In this document: one piece after another, positions 8,901 through 11,661 of the stretch
Layout: each line of letters begins with the position of its first letter
Numbering within the stretch: the first letter of the stretch is position 1
Origin: Amoebophrya sp. AT5.2
Lineage: Eukaryota; Sar; Dinophyceae; Syndiniales; Amoebophryaceae
NCBI GenBank assembly: GCA_005223375.1
Contig: RXOD01006003.1
Location: 1-11,661 of the forward strand
DNA: 11,661 nucleotides
Direction: 5' to 3'
Notes under the pieces: model-generated
The model's database searches: none
Seen by the model: only the letters and a program-made list of their open reading frames with translations
What the model was told of the DNA's origin: nothing
Program-made: the position numbers and the translations under genes

Positions 8901-11661
8901 CGGAAAGAAATGTCGAAGAAGACGCTGCTCCTGTCGGGCGCGCACGCCGACGCATTCTGGACGTACGGCGAACTGCTGCTCGACCTGCTCGACACCGACT
9001 TTGCATCGACCGCAGACAGCTCTGTCGACCGCGACACCTCCGGCGGACGGCTATTTGTGGTGGACGACCAGGGCGCCCTGCCGCTGGACGGGACGAAGGC
9101 GAACGGCTTCGAGGCTAATCGAAGTGTGCGGCAGCGCTTCCTCCTGGAGGCGGAGAAAGTGCTCGTCGCGGCGTGGCACTCGTGGGCACTGGTGCTGGTG
9201 GAGCGCCTCCGGAAGCTGCGGGCGGCGCGGGCGACGGCGGAGAGTGCGCACGCGGCGGTGCTGCGGGCGTGGGCCCTGCGGGAGGCGGTAGCGAAGGAGC
9301 AAAGAAAGAGAAGCGGACATCAGAAAGACGGTCCTGCTCTCGCGGTGGGAGGAGATCATGAGGCCGAGGGGCTCGACGGTAATGAGTCGGAGCGTGTCCG
9401 GCGGGTCGAGGTGGCCCGGGAGTTCGTCCGCGAGGCGAAAAAAATCGTGGACGCCGCCGATCTGCGGGGCCTCCGCATTTCCCGCGCGCCGGACTCGGAG
9501 ATCGGCGGCGACCCCGACATCGTTGGTTGGCGAGCGCTCGGGGACCAGCACATGTGGCGGGCTTGCCGCAAGAAGGTCCTCGTACCTCCGCTGCGGGAGA
9601 AGGCCCTCTCGGCCTTCGAGGCGGCCCGGAAGGGGACCACTTCCATGCGGGAGTGCGTGAAAACGGTTACCGACCTCGCGTTCGAGGACGAGGTGGCGGA
9701 AGTCGAACAGGGGCGGGGGATCCTACCAGCCATCACAGCGGACGGCCTGATTGACGTGCGGGAGCTGGCCAAACTGGAGCTGGCAGGGCCGGCACAAGAA
9801 GACGTGCAAGATCATGAAGCGGGCGGCCTTGTTGGGGGGGCCCCTATGCCGGCGTCTCTGGAGGGGGACGCAGAAGCGGAGCTACTGCGAGAGAGGCTGC
9901 TGCGCGTTACTGAGAGTCTGATCGACGTGTGGACGCGGGCGCGCGCCGTCGATCCTGCCGGGGAGGGGGCCTCCTCCGATCAAAAAGCGGGCGATTGGCT
10001 CGTGTTCGGGACCACCAACTGCCATACTGCCAGGACGGCTTGGTCGCTCAAAGCTGGCCGGGCCGGCGGCAGGTTCAAGACGCTCCGCACGGAGATGATG
10101 GAGCTTCGCGACGTGCTGGGAGGCGGTGGGACGATGAAAGGGGGTGAAACAATAGAGGTCCGCGACTTGCTACGATTGCGGCGTGGGAAAGGGCTAGTAG
10201 ATGTCCTTGGGGAAAAGGAAAAGGAGAAGGAAAGCGTGGAACTTGGCCTTGAGCAGAAGCTAGTCCGCATGCTGGACAGTATCGCAGAGCGTTCTTCCGG
10301 GATCGACTTTACGGCGGAGCTGGGCTGGAAGTTCGTTGGAAATCCGGGGGAGTACTGGCTGCTTTACATCCTGGCCAGGCTGGCGCGAAGAAGTGTCACG
10401 GACGGGGAACAACAATCTCCGGCGAGTGGCAAGGAGGCACTCGTGGGGCGGCCCTACAATTGCACGGGGCCGGCCGCTACTGGGGGAGACGAGGTCGAAG
10501 TCAGTGTCGGGGCGGACGCACAGGCCATCGACGAACTTGTGCGACAGTTGGAGGCAACGGGGCTTGCTGCTCCGGCGGAAACGAGAAAGAAAGCCCGTGG
10601 GAGCGCCCTCAGGAAGGGTCGCGCTCCAGAGGTAGAAGTTGTGCACACGACAGATCCGGGAGCGGTAGAGGCGCCTTCGTCGCAGCCCGTTGAAGGAAGT
10701 GAACCAATAGTACAATCCGGGGCCTCGTCTCCCTCGGCCCTCGCGCCGAAGGCTCCGGCAGCCGAGGGAACCACTTCGAGCGCGGAGTTTCAAAGCCAAT
10801 GCGGCTCGTGCACGTCCGGGAGTACAACGACGGGCGCCACCGCAACGCCGGACGTCGCCCCGACGCCAGAGCCCGCCCCGCGGCTTCGGGTCACCAGCGC
10901 CGCAACAGCCCTGCCGGCGCCAGGGGCGAAGAAGGCGCAGCGGCCGTGCAAGGGGGCGCGCAAGAAGAAGCAGAGGCAGCAGCAGCAGCAGCAGGCTCAG
11001 GAAGGAGAGCGGATGAAGTCTTTACAGGAGCAAGAGCCTCCGCGAGAGGACCAAGTCGGGGAAGAAACGGAGGATGCAACCGCTCGCGAAGCCGAGGCTA
11101 CAGCTACTGCAGACGATATCCTTTCCCGAGCTCTACTTGCGGACGCTGCTGCAGAGGGCGAGGACCATTCGTTCTCCACCGGTGGAGGTGGTCTCCTCCT
11201 GCCCGCTGTGGTCGACGACGATCATGATAGTATCGTCGAAGAAGGTTTACTAGTCTTGCCGCGAGAACATGAACAAGCGGGTGGAGCTGGAGTGGCGGTG
11301 GCCGCGCGACTTCAACAGGAGCCAGCCCCCCGCTTTGTGCGTAAAGTCTTGTCTGGCTCGGACCTGGTTGCGGCGGGGTCCACCTCGCGCGCGACGCGGG
11401 TGCCGACGGACGACTTGGGGCAGGACGACTGCGACGCCGACTGCGCTGAGGACTACCACCACTCTTCTTGCGCGGCGTCCGTGTCCTACTCCTCCCTCGG
11501 TCCGTCGCCTTCCGAGCGCGCGGGGTCCACTTCCGCGCACACGCCGCCCTCCGCCACCTCGATGAACCCAGCGTCAAACCTCGAACCCAGCAGCCACCTG
11601 CAGCAGCTCTCTGCTTCGACGCTGGCGGCCCTGGGGATGTTGGGCGACGACGGCGGCGAGG
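2751..11661 (+). CDS. Giant intronless ORF, at least 2970 residues, unknown scaffold-like protein; 3' end outside window
   Basis: One frame runs from ATG 2751 (second ATG at 2754) to the last base without a stop; 2970 full codons plus one base are present, so the C-terminus is missing. The nearest upstream in-frame stop is TGA 2661-2663, and no ATG lies between it and 2751. I read every codon, and the frame phase at 2751 and 11661 agrees. Codons mostly end in G or C. The protein alternates Leu/Ala/Trp-rich helical segments (about 1-128, 530-690, 790-960, 1190-1530, 1580-1660, 1775-1830, 1870-2190, 2217-2345, 2380-2545) with disordered inserts, and ends in a disordered tail from about 2549. 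Hydrophobic stretches at 597-618 and 667-683 could be membrane or buried helices; there is no N-terminal signal peptide from this start. A basic KKRAK motif lies near residue 167. No catalytic motif, polymerase, helicase, kinase or transposase signature is visible. Spacing in residues 65-127 faintly recalls the N-terminus of Nup205/Nup192 nucleoporins; that is a weak impression. Coding is near certain; function is unknown. Confidence 0.93.
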   Translation, partial: MMRGLPLPPRGDGVDAVFHEQHREALARLDKGAYFRLLQDLVERGKMVKEDADSAANRRLRLTAFQLAHAGFLRAGELVLGAATDGSGGTSATVADVDPDRRAAVFGFLTGLRAVAATANEWEALLLRDPAKGKEQEAPDAGGKKELSTEQNKKAAKHARARDAKKRAKALTAGAESCATPGSSGNSSTSLRFTQTEQLGSDEVGLPHEDLPPRVSVARVRIALDFLLALFGRGPCSDRLSHSEQLLTGAAIELVSSTSGFPDVSFRLFQSLHGLVEEYVRFLGHFAHAGVAVATDSGGIVPGGAATRPKNTRSVAELVFTRVAIAAEACRGGSVARAIFSSSTPLDRRLLLRRNRFFASGVLGAVSSRKAEGSHQEESPRGILAFEHAPFLEAASGFHTLLAENYLVGGSSSSSSSFSLPCLGGSRLVGDWRQALGDGSWGYWIESLGAEEQQCVLGDSDAAAGAAGPIQVQNPIQTCHAGLMHALAAVLGLPPSEEQKEGEASMEVEEVERDREELLQGSAQRARAWRLLEAAVSPGDLSGGRCSRLEEHLAPLAQQMAEDLLVSLAAASSADNKQEVGGGDLTLTVVDASGKSFYGVVAAGGGLAAVEAIAVLLLRPTMDFFQLLPGAEMSSLSGGSTSARSAHDDANRSFVTDRSRSTTVRASVCYLLAALLSLTQVILAQLQSRVSTPTLLAAMVKGGQPRERLAGEKSLQRAQHGAGRGGLVFPTRSKGARSAKQSTSNKLRGQVEGDNDKLSEKEKRYLYWLLAVTQDAASVAGQYQVRYLLDHGASEEDLDSCPRHVEFLILHVSDLETSTQTKKKKEQTTSVSEFERRFRALAGAAQAELVAAGLPLSDAEQFLFMNGKWLRQYVDFKRELNLEPFFAAAAAGSSSDSTWLGSAVEKELFDDVPQVQTFLRFDDLRAEGVAGVSRKTLLPAGFTFGPGAATSASAAAASGTATTEAGSTFDPCCAPEDTHQSQEQAGLVVVPSEQTTGPSTARPHFPETVVGSLLPRWAASFKSRCENAVEAFRAWHREQSQQSWDESEEFCERMLNKVFGEQVDGGCGATSGMSGVDASAGGGSSRTQEAQLQGPDADRRAASPRTASPRHPGKTLPQSWTLTGQRAFLPPGAFVESPKVEEDEEVCSPDVLSSLLGEPLPQGAGRGLHLPAGTHQGATRRASGGGTRTSSPKNNERSAQEVERETEAFRWLQRCVPIAGFATAQKVSWLGRRARSYSVPYLWPGGEAEEQHEVQEDWVLAYVHTPLSRDFSRLLPAGLFDAPRFLKKRREKLLGNVLGRDATSSTTLCQRLHPWLFEKSRGPGGVSDHTHEQLAAEAAQWANQADELHYALCDGGATYELLLNYLHWRNPASGKEPLASNSPMPALVLRQQEARACYVLAELWAVQAEHAATWERLLWAAREGPSPVEEGAEAEKARCRRLRMARRAKAHAQQTAHSYLGEAEAAFAAVETQLLLGGGAGSLRAVIFTSQQNNSNLLRGGGGAGRKGPLSGRSLQLQQPSGEPGAHAQQAAQSLLKRLCAGAGEKMSALSLVTAEQLVPVAQKVFLLADGLCHQAAAKVHWKHFAFDDDYLRATAADGLLDSKQLGECAKDVLLPALAELLDVTPLLVDLSHTLRGYDMLAQRWKEQLKHDLASGTANVLYTVGTHQVISFGGAPEEHGGRNSGQSSAGGKRGGGAAPASLDANLVLAKVLEALKQGAGAGQIRCEAGCSSPLTTLPVKPRPPPTALPAPPSRPPSSTKAGTSSAPASRAEKLPEQFFAKEVPGFDGGTAEFFPFALLKSEAAFLETEWLRDLRFLKNLLAAVPHEDAVYRTETLGSFRLISTSTTTAEGGAGVMGDNHLPAACAVESCETSLSPTRNKQKFRVVEHKQYSFSMLAAWARRLEEARSPPDEEETPVSENRHRKLVNLVRALRLAYLAKNDGGPTFTASSRHSHSKSNSYLFLVQCLFFLRARFDGLFDLPYQLASVELAFFNEAGEEQPVIDPVRSFVTMAEPDADLQAGYDTRTGGVPLQFFQSRGLQGPWTPPGEEPRKEMSKKTLLLSGAHADAFWTYGELLLDLLDTDFASTADSSVDRDTSGGRLFVVDDQGALPLDGTKANGFEANRSVRQRFLLEAEKVLVAAWHSWALVLVERLRKLRAARATAESAHAAVLRAWALREAVAKEQRKRSGHQKDGPALAVGGDHEAEGLDGNESERVRRVEVAREFVREAKKIVDAADLRGLRISRAPDSEIGGDPDIVGWRALGDQHMWRACRKKVLVPPLREKALSAFEAARKGTTSMRECVKTVTDLAFEDEVAEVEQGRGILPAITADGLIDVRELAKLELAGPAQEDVQDHEAGGLVGGAPMPASLEGDAEAELLRERLLRVTESLIDVWTRARAVDPAGEGASSDQKAGDWLVFGTTNCHTARTAWSLKAGRAGGRFKTLRTEMMELRDVLGGGGTMKGGETIEVRDLLRLRRGKGLVDVLGEKEKEKESVELGLEQKLVRMLDSIAERSSGIDFTAELGWKFVGNPGEYWLLYILARLARRSVTDGEQQSPASGKEALVGRPYNCTGPAATGGDEVEVSVGADAQAIDELVRQLEATGLAAPAETRKKARGSALRKGRAPEVEVVHTTDPGAVEAPSSQPVEGSEPIVQSGASSPSALAPKAPAAEGTTSSAEFQSQCGSCTSGSTTTGATATPDVAPTPEPAPRLRVTSAATALPAPGAKKAQRPCKGARKKKQRQQQQQQAQEGERMKSLQEQEPPREDQVGEETEDATAREAEATATADDILSRALLADAAAEGEDHSFSTGGGGLLLPAVVDDDHDSIVEEGLLVLPREHEQAGGAGVAVAARLQQEPAPRFVRKVLSGSDLVAAGSTSRATRVPTDDLGQDDCDADCAEDYHHSSCAASVSYSSLGPSPSERAGSTSAHTPPSATSMNPASNLEPSSHLQQLSASTLAALGMLGDDGGE
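3981..4001 (+). repeat. Seven-serine tract (TCN repeat)
   Basis: Seven consecutive TCN codons (TCA/TCT/TCG mixed) encode Ser 411-417 of the giant protein, followed by Phe-Ser. It lies between two helical segments, so it looks like a flexible insert. The mixed synonymous codons point to an older tract under protein-level tolerance rather than a fresh slippage event. Confidence 0.8.
6051..6080 (+). repeat. Tandem Ser-Pro motif in a disordered insert
   Basis: The codons at residues 1101-1110 of the giant protein read AASPRTASPR, two near-identical five-residue units with S-P-R cores. A further SSPK occurs about 65 residues on. Ser-Pro followed by a basic residue is the usual target pattern of cyclin-dependent and related proline-directed kinases. 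Phosphorylation is inferred from the motif only. Confidence 0.5.
7830..7837 (+). repeat. Eight-G homopolymer inside the giant ORF
   Basis: A run of eight G lies in a Gly-rich linker (around residues 1694-1696) of the giant protein. Such runs are prone to sequencing and replication slippage. The same frame is open for thousands of bases on both sides, so the assembled length keeps the frame and no frameshift is indicated here. Confidence 0.8.
7941..8063 (+). other. Pro/Ser-rich linker within the giant protein
   Basis: Residues about 1731-1771 are dominated by Pro, Ser, Ala and Thr, with PRPPP and APPSRPPSS segments and almost no hydrophobic core residues. This is a typical flexible hinge. It separates the helical block ending near residue 1660 from the next one starting near 1775 with a LPEQFF segment. 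Pro-rich runs of this kind can also bind SH3- or WW-type domains, which is speculative here. Confidence 0.6.
9138..9317 (+). other. Long Ala/Leu/Arg-rich helix, coiled-coil-like, in the giant protein
   Basis: Residues about 2130-2189 form an unbroken stretch free of Pro and Gly until its end, with Leu, Val, Ala and Trp spaced three to four apart among Arg, Lys and Glu (for example LVERLRKLRAARATAESAHA). This is the pattern of a long amphipathic or coiled-coil helix. It leads, through a Gly/Glu-rich linker, into the compact block at about 2217-2345. Confidence 0.5.
9399..9785 (+). other. Compact, conserved-looking block of the giant protein
   Basis: Residues about 2217-2345 have balanced composition and no low-complexity runs: a helical EVAREFVREAKKIVDAADL start, a Trp/Cys-containing WRALGDQHMWRACRKK section, and a long charged helix ending in VRELAKLELAG. 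Of the whole protein, this stretch looks most like a folded domain under constraint. I cannot assign it to a family. It is a good query for remote-homology searching. Confidence 0.45.
10392..11661 (+). other. Disordered C-terminal tail of the giant protein (incomplete)
   Basis: From about residue 2549 to the window edge (at least 420 residues) the sequence turns to Ser, Thr, Pro, Ala, Gly and Glu. It passes through a basic patch (KGARKKKQRQ, about 2736-2745) with six Gln, then acidic stretches (DDDHDS), and ends in a Ser-rich region with a cluster of Cys residues (DDCDADC, then SSCAAS). The order of basic patch, polyQ and acidic region suggests interaction or localisation functions rather than a fold. 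The basic patch could serve as a nuclear localisation signal. The frame is still open at the last base. Confidence 0.7.
10977..10994 (+). repeat. Six-CAG trinucleotide run (polyGln)
   Basis: Six perfect CAG codons encode Gln immediately after a Lys/Arg-rich patch; they follow a CAG-AGG pair and are followed by GCT-CAG. The run is pure at the nucleotide level, unlike the serine tract at 3981, so it may still vary in length between strains. It is much shorter than the CAG arrays typical of some coccidian genomes. Confidence 0.85.

Noticed and set aside
10977..10994. CAG run as evidence of a coccidian (Eimeria-like) genome
   Set aside because: Only six units, and the only such pure run in the window. 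Coccidian genomes of that type carry many longer arrays.
11212..11237. Small inverted repeat CGACGAT ... ATCGTCG with a 9-base loop, terminator-like
   Set aside because: It lies within the open giant frame, has only a seven-pair stem and no T-run, and is likely chance in Asp/Val codons.
2751..11661. Viral polyprotein or transposable-element ORF as an explanation of the giant frame
   Set aside because: I see no polymerase palm motif, protease, helicase Walker motif, integrase, zinc knuckle or terminal repeats. The alternation of helical and disordered segments fits a cellular scaffold protein better.

Overview
The window looks like nuclear DNA from a GC-rich unicellular eukaryote. The evidence is pyrimidine-tract/AG and GTAAG-type splice signals, about 2.7 kb with little clear coding, and proteins rich in Ser, Ala, Gly and Gln runs. 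No Shine-Dalgarno-spaced operon structure is visible. The sequence alone does not fix the lineage. A dinoflagellate-side alveolate or a similar protist is a guess from composition and style.

Layout. Positions 1-450 hold nothing I can assign, apart from a strong 3' splice-like tract ending at 451. Positions 542 to about 1676 (possibly 2167) look like a small, Ser/Ala/Gly-rich gene on the plus strand, split by one or two introns; its family is not recognised. A competing antisense ORF lies under its 3' part (1604-2116, minus strand). Positions about 1680-2750 are less GC-rich and mainly non-coding, with short repeats, a palindrome and T-rich tracts. This is presumably the 3' end of the first gene plus the upstream region of the next.

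The dominant feature is one reading frame that starts at ATG 2751 and stays open, with no stop codon, to the right edge at 11661. That is 2970 complete codons, so the gene is truncated by the window and is larger still. The frame runs straight through every other apparent ORF between 2751 and 11661; those are shadows produced by high GC.

The encoded protein alternates Leu/Ala/Trp-rich segments that look alpha-helical with disordered, low-complexity inserts, and ends with a disordered tail of at least 420 residues. I see no catalytic signature and no recognisable enzyme, polymerase, protease or transposon domain. The helical-scaffold-plus-insert style fits a very large structural or scaffold protein. 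A faint N-terminal resemblance to the Nup205/Nup192 scaffold nucleoporins is recorded only as a testable guess. Both likely genes lie on the plus strand, but nothing shows that they work together.
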